From Burkholderiaceae bacterium (GTDB lineage: Bacteria; Pseudomonadota; Gammaproteobacteria; Burkholderiales; Burkholderiaceae_C), in contig JALRFN010000130.1 of assembly GCA_023268425.1 (NCBI GenBank), positions 1-7,396 on the forward strand: a DNA stretch of 7,396 nt, read 5' to 3'. Made by a program: the position numbers and the translations under genes. Positions 1 through 7,185 of the stretch are shown one piece after another (the stretch's first letter is position 1; every line of letters starts with the position of its first letter). The notes under the pieces were generated by a model. The model was not told the origin of the DNA. It searched no databases and saw only the letters and a program-made list of their open reading frames with translations.

Positions 1-829
1 CAATGGCTTGGCCAAATTGCTCGCGCTCTGTCGCGTACTGCAGGGCTTCGTCCAACATGCGCTGTGCGGCGCCGACACAAATGGCCGCGATGTGAATGCG
101 CCCTTTCTCCAGCACCTTCATGGCGGTTTTGAAGCCTTGGCCCTCGACGCCGCCAATGAGCTGCTCGGCCGGCACGCGACAATCTTCAAAAATCACGTCG
201 GCCGTGTGCGCGCCGCGCTGGCCCATTTTTTTGTCGGGTTTGCCCACGGTGATGCCCGGCAAATTTGCTGGCACGATGAACGCGCTGACGCCGCCGGCCC
301 CCTTGTCCTCGGGGTTGGTGCGCGCCATCAAGGTGAATAAACCCGCATGGGGCGCATTGGTGATGTAGCGTTTGGTGCCGTTGACGACATAGACGTCGCC
401 TTCGCGCCGCGCTGTGGTGCGCAGCGAGGCCGCATCTGAACCTGCATCGGGCTCCGTCAAGGCAAAGGAGGCAATCAACTCGCCTGCAGCCATGGCGGGC
501 AGGTATTTTTCTTGTTGCTCGGGCGTGCCGTCCATGACGATGCCTTGCGAGCCAATGCCCACGGTCGTGCCAATCAACGAGCGAAACGCCGGCGACGCTT
601 GGCCCAAGTCCAGCATCAGCATGACTTCCTCTTCCATGGTCACGCCCAAGCCACCAAAGCGCTCGGGCACGGTCAAGCCGAACAAGCCCATGTCGCGCAT
701 GGCCTGCACCACGTGCTCGGGAATTTGGTCGGTTTCCGCGGTTTCGTCTTCGGCGGGAATCAAGACCTCGCGCACCAAGCGCTGCACGGCGTCCAACAAC
801 AAAGCAAAGGTTTCTGCGTCACGAATCAT
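1..829 (-). CDS. Acyl-CoA dehydrogenase, N-terminal 276 residues (3' end outside window)
   Basis: FAD-dependent acyl-CoA dehydrogenase, which oxidises an acyl-CoA to the trans-2-enoyl-CoA and normally passes electrons to electron-transfer flavoprotein in the cytoplasm. Translating from the ATG at 829 gives MIRDAETFALLLDAVQ and an uninterrupted frame to the window edge. The N-terminal helical domain covers about residues 1-120. The beta domain carries the family signature ALTEPDAGSD at about 123-132, followed by the FAD-contact segment KRYITN at 153-158, where many relatives have Trp rather than Tyr. The start of the C-terminal helical domain (REQFGQAI) is visible. The catalytic Glu normally lies near residue 360-370 and is outside the window, as is roughly the last quarter of a usual 380-residue protein. 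AGGA at 836-839 lies 6 bases before the ATG and supports this start. It follows an acyl-CoA synthetase on the same strand. Chain-length specificity cannot be assigned; a branched or short-chain substrate is as possible as a fatty acid. Confidence 0.93.
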   Translation of the reverse strand, partial: MIRDAETFALLLDAVQRLVREVLIPAEDETAETDQIPEHVVQAMRDMGLFGLTVPERFGGLGVTMEEEVMLMLDLGQASPAFRSLIGTTVGIGSQGIVMDGTPEQQEKYLPAMAAGELIASFALTEPDAGSDAASLRTTARREGDVYVVNGTKRYITNAPHAGLFTLMARTNPEDKGAGGVSAFIVPANLPGITVGKPDKKMGQRGAHTADVIFEDCRVPAEQLIGGVEGQGFKTAMKVLEKGRIHIAAICVGAAQRMLDEALQYATEREQFGQAI

Positions 830-835
830 GGGGTG

Positions 836-839
836 TCCT
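836..839 (-). promoter_or_regulatory. Shine-Dalgarno of the acyl-CoA dehydrogenase
   Basis: AGGA (minus strand, within CAGGA) ends 6 bases before the ATG at 829. It fixes the start of the dehydrogenase and shows that the gene can be translated on its own, not only by coupling to anything upstream. Confidence 0.6.
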
Positions 840-881
840 GCTGGGGTTTACAACAGCCGCCATGGTGAGCATTGCGCCTCG

Positions 882-913
882 GCGCACCGAGCAAACGGGT
901 GACAGCGGTGCGC
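882..913 (-). repeat. Perfect 8-bp inverted repeat in the spacer before the acyl-CoA dehydrogenase
   Basis: On the minus strand GCGCACCG (913-906) and CGGTGCGC (889-882) are exact reverse complements separated by 16 bases. The right arm also overlaps a shorter hairpin, CTCGG-TGCG-CCGAG (891-878), so the two structures cannot form together. No U-run follows either, so this is not an intrinsic terminator. It could be an RNA structure in the leader of the dehydrogenase, a protein-binding site, or chance in GC-rich DNA. The symmetry is seen; any function is inference. Confidence 0.4.
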
Positions 914-917
914 ATGA

Positions 918-932
918 TTTCGCTGTGCGAAA
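918..932 (-). repeat. Short palindrome TTTCGC-N3-GCGAAA after the acyl-CoA synthetase gene
   Basis: Perfect 6-bp arms with a 3-base centre, starting 25 bases after the synthetase stop. In RNA it would give a tight stem-loop without a U-run; in DNA it has the size and symmetry of a small dimeric-repressor operator. It does not match the fatty-acid regulator motifs I can recall, such as PsrA boxes. Function unknown. Confidence 0.3.
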
Positions 933-957
933 CAAGCCCCCGCGCACTCCAGACCAA

Positions 958-2664
958 TCAGGCGGTTTTCGCAGCCACCAATTGCAGCTCGTCGATCATG
1001 GCCTCGCGAATCTTGAACTTCTGAATCTTGCCCGTGACCGTCATCGGAAAACCCTCGACAAAACGCACGTACTTGGGCACTTTGTAGTGGGCGATCTGGC
1101 CTTTGCAGAAAGCTTTGAGCTCGTCTTCGCTGAGCTGCGCACCCGGTCGCACCACCACCCAAGCGCACAACTCCTCGCCATAGCGCTGATCAGGCACCCC
1201 CACTACCTGCACGTCTTGCACTTTGGGGTGGGTGTACAAAAACTCCTCCACCTCACGCGGGTAGATGTTTTCACCGCCGCGAATGACCATGTCTTTGATG
1301 CGCCCGACGATGTTGACGTAGCCTTCTTCGTCCATGGTCGCCAAGTCGCCGGTGTGCATCCAGCCGTCGCCGTCAACGGCTTCGTGGGTCTTGAGTTCAT
1401 CGGCCCAGTAACCGCGCATCACCGAGTAGCCCTGGGTACACAACTCGCCGGGCTGACCACGCGGCACGACCGCGCCTGTCTCGGGGTCGACGATCTTGAC
1501 CGACAAATGCGGCTGCACCAAACCCACGGTCGAGACGCGCTTGTCCAGTGGCGTGTCCGCGCCGCTTTGACAACTCACAGGTGAGGTCTCCGTCATGCCA
1601 TAAGCAATGGTCACCTCGCCCATGTGCATGTCTTTGACCACCCGCTTCATGACCTCGGTTGGACAGGGCGATCCGGCCATGATGCCGGTGCGCAAGCTGC
1701 TCAAATCGAACTGCGCAAAATCGGGCGAATCCAACTCAGCAATGAACATCGTGGGCACGCCATGCAAACCCGTGCAACGCTCTTGCTGCACCGCCTGCAA
1801 GACCGCCAATGGCTCAAAAGCCTCGCTGGGGTAAACCACCGTCGAGCCATGCGTGAAGCACGCCAAATTGCCCAGCACCATGCCAAAGCAGTGGTACAGC
1901 GGCACCGGCACGCACAGCCGGTCGGCTGGGCTCAAACGCATGGCCTCGCCGACGAAGTAACCGTTGTTCAAGATGTTGCGGTGGCTCAAGGTCGCACCCT
2001 TGGGGTGGCCGGTGGTGCCGCTGGTGAACTGGATGTTGATGGGATCAGAGGGCTTCAAGGTTGCCGCGACAGCGTCCACCAAACCGTCGCCCGCGTCACC
2101 GCGCGCCGCCCACTCGGAAAAGCGCAAACAACCCGGCTCGTCGTCGCCCGCGCCGCCGTCGATCCACACCACGGTCTTGAGCTCAGGCAAGGCCTCGCTG
2201 TGCAACTGCCCCAGCGGATCGCTGTTCAACTCCGGCGCCAGCTCCCGCAGCATGCCCAAGTAATCACTGGTTTTGAAACGCGCCATGGTCACCAACATGC
2301 GGCAACCGACTTTGTTCAAGGCGTAGGCCAGTTCCGAGGTGCGGTAGGCGGGGTTGATGTTGACCAAAATCACGCCCACGTAGGCGGTGGCCAGTTGCAT
2401 CAACACCCACTCGGCGTTGTTGTGCGACCAAATGCCCACCCGGTCTCCGGGTGAAACGCCGGAGCGCAGCAAGGCGCTGGCGACTTGGCGTGCGGCTTGC
2501 TGCAGCTCGCGGTAGCTGTAACGCAGGCCTTGGTGCACGCTGACCAAGGCCTCGTGCTCGGGCTGCTGCGCCACCATGCGGTCAAACGCCTCGCCCAAGG
2601 TCGACTCCATCAAAGGCAGGTCTGAGGGGCCCACGACGATGGAGGGCTGTGCGGTGGGGGGCAT
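958..2664 (-). CDS. AMP-forming fatty-acyl-CoA synthetase (acyl-adenylate ligase)
   Basis: Acyl-CoA ligase of the ANL adenylating superfamily. It activates a carboxylic acid with ATP to an acyl-AMP and then forms the CoA thioester. With the start at 2664 it has 568 residues, normal for the family. The motifs, in order: P-loop FTSGTTGHPKG at about 213-223, YGMTETSP at about 355-362 (adenine and acyl-adenylate site), GWMHTGD at about 434-440 with the ribose-binding Asp, hinge GRIKD at about 454-458 followed by RGGENIYP, and TGKIQK near the C-terminus with the expected catalytic Lys at about 546. The overall pattern resembles the bacterial relatives of ACSF2-type medium-chain ligases (COG0318-like), but substrate cannot be read from sequence. 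An in-frame ATG 51 bases upstream (2715) is disfavoured because the ATG at 2664 has a strong Shine-Dalgarno and begins the usual Pro-rich N-terminus MPPTAQPS. The acyl-CoA dehydrogenase that follows could act on its product. Confidence 0.95.
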   Translation of the reverse strand: MPPTAQPSIVVGPSDLPLMESTLGEAFDRMVAQQPEHEALVSVHQGLRYSYRELQQAARQVASALLRSGVSPGDRVGIWSHNNAEWVLMQLATAYVGVILVNINPAYRTSELAYALNKVGCRMLVTMARFKTSDYLGMLRELAPELNSDPLGQLHSEALPELKTVVWIDGGAGDDEPGCLRFSEWAARGDAGDGLVDAVAATLKPSDPINIQFTSGTTGHPKGATLSHRNILNNGYFVGEAMRLSPADRLCVPVPLYHCFGMVLGNLACFTHGSTVVYPSEAFEPLAVLQAVQQERCTGLHGVPTMFIAELDSPDFAQFDLSSLRTGIMAGSPCPTEVMKRVVKDMHMGEVTIAYGMTETSPVSCQSGADTPLDKRVSTVGLVQPHLSVKIVDPETGAVVPRGQPGELCTQGYSVMRGYWADELKTHEAVDGDGWMHTGDLATMDEEGYVNIVGRIKDMVIRGGENIYPREVEEFLYTHPKVQDVQVVGVPDQRYGEELCAWVVVRPGAQLSEDELKAFCKGQIAHYKVPKYVRFVEGFPMTVTGKIQKFKIREAMIDELQLVAAKTA

Positions 2665-2809
2665 ATCGGGTCTCCTGTGCTGGCTTGTGCAGGCCAACAG
2701 CCTAAGGCTGAGCACGCACCCTGTCCATCAGGATTTGGCAAGCTTGCTGCGCCAAGCTGTCACCCATGCGGCGACCACCCGCCTCAGCACGGCCACCCGC
2801 CAGGCCCAC
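2665..2809 (-). other. 145-base spacer between parC and the acyl-CoA synthetase
   Basis: I see no tRNA, no terminator with a U-run and no convincing -35/-10 pair. The parC frame stays open after its TGA as far as a TAG at 2704-2702. An imperfectly supported hairpin, AGCTTG-N6-CAAGCT, lies at 2741-2758. Read-through transcription from parC into the synthetase is possible but not shown. Confidence 0.5.
2671..2676 (-). promoter_or_regulatory. Shine-Dalgarno deciding the acyl-CoA synthetase start
   Basis: AGGAGA on the minus strand lies 6 bases before the ATG at 2664. It is the best ribosome binding site in the window and is the reason to reject the longer in-frame start at 2715. Confidence 0.8.
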
Positions 2810-5149
2810 TCACTCCACGCGTGTGATCTGATTGGGCTTGAAGCCCAAATCCGCTTTTTTGCCCTTCTTGGCACGTGCACCCTTGGCGTTGTTCAGGCTG
2901 CGAATCTCCAAAGACTCTTCCCGCACCTTGCCACCACGCCCAATGCCTTCGAGCTTGACGCTGCGCACATACGCGGCCGCACCGGCCAAAGTGTCTTTGT
3001 CTTCCAAGGCCATCAGCGTCAAGCCCTTGCCGCCATTGGCCATGCGTTTGAGCTCGCCCAAGTCAAAGCTCAAGATGCGCCCTTGCACCGAGGCACAGCA
3101 CACCGACAAGGCCAGTGGCCAAGGTGTTGCGCCAGAGCCGCCCTCGATGGGTGAAGGCCGGCAAACCGTGTCGAGTGCGCCCAGGTTCATGAAGGCCTTG
3201 CCGGCCTTTTGCCGGCTGACCATGTCTTCAATGTGCGCAATGAAGCCAAAGCCGGCGCTGGTCGAAAGCAAATAACTCGCCGATGCGGGCCCAGCGATGA
3301 AATGCACCGGCTGGGTCCCAGTCTCCAGGTCGATCAAGGTGGTGATGGGTTGGCCGTCACCACGCGCACCCGGCAAACTCGCCACCGGCACGCTGTACGC
3401 TCGGCCACCGCTGCCCAACACAATCAGCGTGTCCACGGTGCGGCACTCGAAGGTGCCATACAAATCGTCACCTGCCTTGAAGGTGAAGGCTTGCGGGTCG
3501 TGTCCGTGTCCCGTGCGTGCGCGCACCCAGCCCTTGCTGGAGACCACCACGGTGACGGGTTCGTCCACAACTTTGATCTCGGCCACGGCGCGTTTCTCTT
3601 GCTGAATCAAGGTGCGACGCTCGTCGCCAAACGCTTTGGTGTCGGCCTCAATCTCCTTGATCATCAAGCGGCGCAGGGCGGCCGGGCTGCTCAAGATGTC
3701 TTCCAAGCCCTGTTGCTCGTCGCGCAGCTTGGCCAACTCTTGTTCGATCTTGATCGCCTCCAGCCGCGCCAATTGGCGCAAGCGGATTTCCAAAATGTCT
3801 TCGGCTTGGCGATCGCTCAACTTGAAGCGCTCAATCAGCGCGGCCTTGGGCTCGTCGCTGTTGCGGATGATCGCGATCACCTCGTCGATGTTGAGCAAGA
3901 CCAGCTGGCGGCCTTCCAAAATATGGATGCGGTCCAGCACCTTGGCCAAGCGGTGTTCGCTGCGTCGCGTGATGGTGGCGCGGCGAAACTCCACCCACTC
4001 GGTGAGCAAATCGCGCAGGCTCTTTTGCACCGGGCGACCGTCCAAACCCACGGCGGTGAGGTTGATTGGGGCCGAGGTCTCCAAGCTGGTGTGGGCCAAC
4101 AGCTGCGTGGTCAGCTCGCTTTGGTCGATGCGGCTGCTCTTGGGCTCAAACACCAAACGCACGGGCGCGTCCTTGCTGGACTCGTCACGCACGCCGTCCA
4201 ACACCGCCAGCACGCTGGCCTTGAGCTGGTTTTGCTCTTGGGTCAGCGCCTTTTTGCCGGCCTTGACCTTGGGGTTGGTCAGTTCTTCGATCTCTTCCAA
4301 GACCTTTTGCGAACTGACGCCCGGCGGCAACTCGTGCACCACCAATTGCCACTGGCCCCGCGCCATGTCCTCAATCGTCCAACGCGCGCGCACCTTGAGG
4401 CTGCCGCGCCCGCTGCGGTAAGCCTGGGCAATGTCCTCGGCAGAACTGATGATTTGCCCACCGCCAGGGTAGTCTGGCCCGGGCAGCATCTCGGCCAAGG
4501 CCTGATCGCTGAGCTTGGGGTCCTTGATCAAGGCCACACAAGAGGCCGCGACCTCGCGCAGGTTGTGGCTGGGGATTTCCGTGGCCATGCCCACCGCAAT
4601 GCCACTGGCCCCGTTCAACAAAGTGAACGGCAAGCGTGCCGGCAACTGGCGCGGCTCCTCGGTCGAACCGTCGTAGTTGGGAATGAAATCCACCGTGCCT
4701 TCGTCGATTTCGTCGAGCAGCAAGCGGGTGATCGGCGCCAAACGCGCTTCGGTGTAGCGCATGGCCGCCGCGCCGTCGCCATCGCGAGAGCCAAAGTTGC
4801 CCTGCCCGTCCACCAGCGGATAGCGCTGTGCGAAGTCTTGCGCCATGCGCACCAAAGCGTCATAAGCCGCGGTATCGCCGTGCGGGTGGTATCGACCCAA
4901 CACGTCGCCGACCACACGCGCACTTTTCACGGGCTTGGCCAACGTGTTGCCACTGGGGCCCAAGCCCATGCGCTGCATCGAATACAAGATGCGCCGCTGC
5001 ACCGGCTTTTGGCCGTCACAAGCGTCGGGCAAAGCACGGCCTTTGACCACGCTCAGCGCGTATTCCAAATAGGCTTGCTGCGCGTATTGCGCCAGCGTCA
5101 TGTCAGCATCTGTGGGCGCCCAGTCCAGGGTGTTTTGCTCGTCGCTCAT
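2810..5149 (-). CDS. parC: DNA topoisomerase IV subunit A
   Basis: DNA-cleaving subunit of topoisomerase IV. As ParC2ParE2 it decatenates daughter chromosomes and removes positive supercoils by passing one duplex through a double-strand break. Its 779 residues are close to the E. coli protein (about 750) plus insertions. The winged-helix region has YHPHGDTAAYDALVRMAQ at about 87-104. The catalytic pair is Arg131-Tyr132 in AAMRYTEARL, where Tyr132 forms the phosphotyrosine link. GIAVGMATEIPSHNL follows, then the long coiled-coil and tower region with NIDEVIAIIRN. From about residue 510 a beta-pinwheel C-terminal domain ends in a Lys-rich segment (ARAKKGKKADLG) and ITRVE, and no canonical GyrA box (QRRGGKG) is seen. 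This, and the partner parE directly upstream, argue for ParC rather than GyrA. The quinolone-pocket positions equivalent to E. coli Ser80 and Glu84 are Thr93 and Asp97. parC starts 21 bases after parE and has its own ribosome binding site, so co-transcription is likely. Confidence 0.97.
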   Translation of the reverse strand: MSDEQNTLDWAPTDADMTLAQYAQQAYLEYALSVVKGRALPDACDGQKPVQRRILYSMQRMGLGPSGNTLAKPVKSARVVGDVLGRYHPHGDTAAYDALVRMAQDFAQRYPLVDGQGNFGSRDGDGAAAMRYTEARLAPITRLLLDEIDEGTVDFIPNYDGSTEEPRQLPARLPFTLLNGASGIAVGMATEIPSHNLREVAASCVALIKDPKLSDQALAEMLPGPDYPGGGQIISSAEDIAQAYRSGRGSLKVRARWTIEDMARGQWQLVVHELPPGVSSQKVLEEIEELTNPKVKAGKKALTQEQNQLKASVLAVLDGVRDESSKDAPVRLVFEPKSSRIDQSELTTQLLAHTSLETSAPINLTAVGLDGRPVQKSLRDLLTEWVEFRRATITRRSEHRLAKVLDRIHILEGRQLVLLNIDEVIAIIRNSDEPKAALIERFKLSDRQAEDILEIRLRQLARLEAIKIEQELAKLRDEQQGLEDILSSPAALRRLMIKEIEADTKAFGDERRTLIQQEKRAVAEIKVVDEPVTVVVSSKGWVRARTGHGHDPQAFTFKAGDDLYGTFECRTVDTLIVLGSGGRAYSVPVASLPGARGDGQPITTLIDLETGTQPVHFIAGPASASYLLSTSAGFGFIAHIEDMVSRQKAGKAFMNLGALDTVCRPSPIEGGSGATPWPLALSVCCASVQGRILSFDLGELKRMANGGKGLTLMALEDKDTLAGAAAYVRSVKLEGIGRGGKVREESLEIRSLNNAKGARAKKGKKADLGFKPNQITRVE

Positions 5150-5154
5150 GTTGT

Positions 5155-5162
5155 CTTTTCCT
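5155..5162 (-). promoter_or_regulatory. Shine-Dalgarno of parC in the parE-parC gap
   Basis: AGGAAAAG on the minus strand, with the AGGA core 9 bases before the parC ATG at 5149. It occupies part of the 21-base intergenic gap, which leaves no room for a separate promoter outside parE coding sequence. Confidence 0.65.
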
Positions 5163-5170
5163 GTGCGCGC

Positions 5171-7147
5171 TTAGACGTCAATTTCGATGTCGTCGCCGTG
5201 CAGCTCCATCAGCTCTCGACGCGAGGCGGCTTCGCCTTTGCCCATCAATTTGCCCATGGTCTCGGCCGTACCCATGACCCCCAAGGCCCCCAAATGCACG
5301 GGCAACAAGCGGCGGGTGTCGGGGTTCAGCGTGGTGTCCCACAACTGTTCGGCGCTCATTTCGCCCAGGCCTTTGAAGCGGCTGATTTGGCAGCGTTCAC
5401 GGGGCACGCCGTCTTTTTCGGCCTTGTCCAAGATCGCGTGCAGTTCCCCTTCGTCCAGCGCGTATTGCTTGCTGGCGGGTTTTTTGCCGCGCGCGGGCAC
5501 GTCAACCCGAAACAGCGGCGGTCGGGCGACATGCACGTGACCAGCTTCGATCAGTTTGGGGAAGTGCTTGAAGAACAAGGTCAACAGCAAAACCTGAATG
5601 TGTGAGCCGTCCACGTCGGCGTCAGACAGGATGCAAATCTTGCCGTAGCGCAAGCCGCTCAGGTCCGCTTCGTCCTCAGGGCCGTGGGGGTCGACGCCGA
5701 TGGCCACCGAAATGTCATGCACTTCGTTGTTGGCAAACAGTCGGTCGCGCTCGACTTCCCAGGTGTTGAGCACCTTGCCGCGCAGAGGCAATATGGCTTG
5801 GCACTCTTTGTCGCGGCCCATTTTGGCGCTGCCGCCCGCCGAGTCGCCCTCGACCAAAAACAACTCGTTGTGACTCAAGTCGCGGCTTTCGCAATCGGTC
5901 AGCTTGCCGGGCAACACGGCGACGCCTGAGCCTTTGCGCTTTTCAACTTTTTGCCCTGCGCGCTGGCGCGCCTGCGCCGACTTGATGACGAGTTCAGCCA
6001 GCTTTTTGCCGTGTTCCACGTGTTGGTTCAGCCACAACTCACAGGCGGGGCGAACAAAACTGGAGACCAGGCGCACGGCGTCGCGGCTGTTCAAGCGTTC
6101 TTTGATTTGGCCTTGAAACTGTGGGTCCAAGACCTTGGCCGACAACACGTAACTGGCACGCGCAAACACGTCTTCCGGCAACAGCTTGACACCTTTGGGC
6201 ATGAGCGCGTGCAGCTCAATGAAGCTCTTGACAGCCTGGAACAAGCCGTCGCGCAAGCCGCTGTCGTGGGTGCCACCCGAGCTGGTCGGGATCAAGTTGA
6301 CGTAGCTTTCGCGCAGCGTAGCGCCCTCTTCGGTGAAGGCCACCGCCCACGCCGCGCCCTCGCCGTCGGCGAAGCTGTCGTTGTGTTTGTCGGCGTAGCC
6401 CTCGCCCTCAAACAGCGGAATCACCGGGTCCACCGGCAGGTGCTGTTGCAGGTAGTCGCTCAAGCCGCCTTTGTATTGCCAGCTTTGGTTGTCCCGCGTT
6501 TTTTCGTTGATCAACGAAACCGTCACACCAGGCATCAGCACCGCTTTGGAGCGCAACAGGTGGGTCCATTCCGCACCGGGAATGGCCATGCTCTCAAAGT
6601 ACTTGCCGTCTGGCCACACCCGCACACTGGAGCCGCTGCGGCGCTCCCCGGCTTCTAGGGGCCGAATCGTCAGCGGCTCAACGATGTCACCCCCCGCAAA
6701 GACCAAGTGGGCGCGTTGGCCGTCGCGGTGCACCGTGACTTCCAAGCGTGTGGACAGCGCGTTGGTCACACTCACACCCACGCCGTGCAAACCGCCCGAA
6801 AAGCTGTAAGCCCCGCCACTGCCTTTGTCGAACTTGCCACCCGCGTGCAAGCGGGTGAACACCAGCTCGACCACCGGAGCGCCCTCTTCTGGGTGCAGAC
6901 CAAAGGGGATGCCCCGCCCATCGTCTTCGACGCTGACCGAGCCGTCCAGATGCTGCGTGACCTTGATACGCTTGCCGAACCCGGCCAGCGCTTCGTCGGC
7001 CGCGTTGTCCAACACCTCTTGCATGATGTGCATGGGGTTGTCGGTGCGGGTGTACATGCCGGGCCGTTGCTTGACGGGCTCCAGGCCTTTGAGCACGCGG
7101 ATGGCGCTTTCGCCATACGCACTGGTGTTTGGGGTGTTGGTCGCCAT
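5171..7147 (-). CDS. parE: DNA topoisomerase IV subunit B
   Basis: ATPase subunit of topoisomerase IV. ATP-driven dimerisation of its N-gate captures the DNA segment passed through the ParC-held break. It has 658 residues (E. coli ParE about 630). The GHKL ATPase domain shows EVLDNAADEA at 44-53 (Glu44 and Asn48 at the catalytic and Mg positions), EDDGRGIP at 74-81 (Asp75 for adenine) and GLHGVGVSVTNALS at 119-132. The transducer carries GQIKERL at 346-352, with Lys349 as the expected gamma-phosphate contact. The TOPRIM domain shows LVEGDSAGGSAK at 431-442 (Glu433) and LSDADVDGSHI at 507-517 (Asp509, Asp511), then RFKGLGEMSAEQLWDTT. The compact TOPRIM region, without the roughly 170-residue insert of many proteobacterial GyrB proteins, and the adjacent parC favour ParE. 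No other ATG lies between the ATG at 7147 and the upstream in-frame stop at 7171-7169. No Shine-Dalgarno is visible, but a -10 element sits just upstream. Confidence 0.97.
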   Translation of the reverse strand: MATNTPNTSAYGESAIRVLKGLEPVKQRPGMYTRTDNPMHIMQEVLDNAADEALAGFGKRIKVTQHLDGSVSVEDDGRGIPFGLHPEEGAPVVELVFTRLHAGGKFDKGSGGAYSFSGGLHGVGVSVTNALSTRLEVTVHRDGQRAHLVFAGGDIVEPLTIRPLEAGERRSGSSVRVWPDGKYFESMAIPGAEWTHLLRSKAVLMPGVTVSLINEKTRDNQSWQYKGGLSDYLQQHLPVDPVIPLFEGEGYADKHNDSFADGEGAAWAVAFTEEGATLRESYVNLIPTSSGGTHDSGLRDGLFQAVKSFIELHALMPKGVKLLPEDVFARASYVLSAKVLDPQFQGQIKERLNSRDAVRLVSSFVRPACELWLNQHVEHGKKLAELVIKSAQARQRAGQKVEKRKGSGVAVLPGKLTDCESRDLSHNELFLVEGDSAGGSAKMGRDKECQAILPLRGKVLNTWEVERDRLFANNEVHDISVAIGVDPHGPEDEADLSGLRYGKICILSDADVDGSHIQVLLLTLFFKHFPKLIEAGHVHVARPPLFRVDVPARGKKPASKQYALDEGELHAILDKAEKDGVPRERCQISRFKGLGEMSAEQLWDTTLNPDTRRLLPVHLGALGVMGTAETMGKLMGKGEAASRRELMELHGDDIEIDV

Positions 7148-7155
7148 GGTGGCGC

Positions 7156-7161
7156 ATTGTA
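7156..7161 (-). promoter_or_regulatory. Putative -10 element of a leaderless parE promoter
   Basis: TACAAT on the minus strand (5 of 6 matches to TATAAT) ends 8 bases before the parE ATG. With usual spacing, transcription would begin at about 7150-7147, that is 0-3 bases before or on the start codon, consistent with the lack of a Shine-Dalgarno. The -35 region is weak: CAGTCA at 7184-7179 with a 17-base spacer matches TTGACA at only 3 positions. It lies in the 38-base gap after the PilD-like stop. Confidence 0.5.
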
Positions 7162-7185
7162 GCCAGCCTCAAGCGCTTTGACTGT

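Noticed and set aside
862..2454. Plus-strand open frames at 862-1584 and 1624-2454
   Set aside because: Both lie antisense to the acyl-CoA synthetase, whose motifs are complete, and their translations show only antisense-type composition.
2665..2715. Alternative upstream start of the acyl-CoA synthetase adding 17 residues
   Set aside because: The added MLSLRLLACTSQ segment is not typical of the family and overlaps the strong AGGAGA site that serves the ATG at 2664. Although slightly hydrophobic, it is not a convincing signal peptide for a cytoplasmic enzyme.
2741..2758. Hairpin AGCTTG-N6-CAAGCT after parC, considered as a terminator
   Set aside because: The stem is only 6 bp and no U-run follows in the direction of transcription.
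3209..5605. Open frame of 798 codons on the plus strand across all of the parC start region and into parE
   Set aside because: It is the exact codon-for-codon complement frame of parC and parE. Stops there need sense TTA, CTA or TCA codons, which are rare at this GC content. It crosses the gene boundary because the gap is 21 bases (7 codons), so both genes share a frame. The His/Gln/Ala/Val-rich translation has no recognisable domain.
5951..6658. Plus-strand open frame of 235 codons
   Set aside because: It is antisense to the intact parE transducer and TOPRIM coding region, with no domain of its own.
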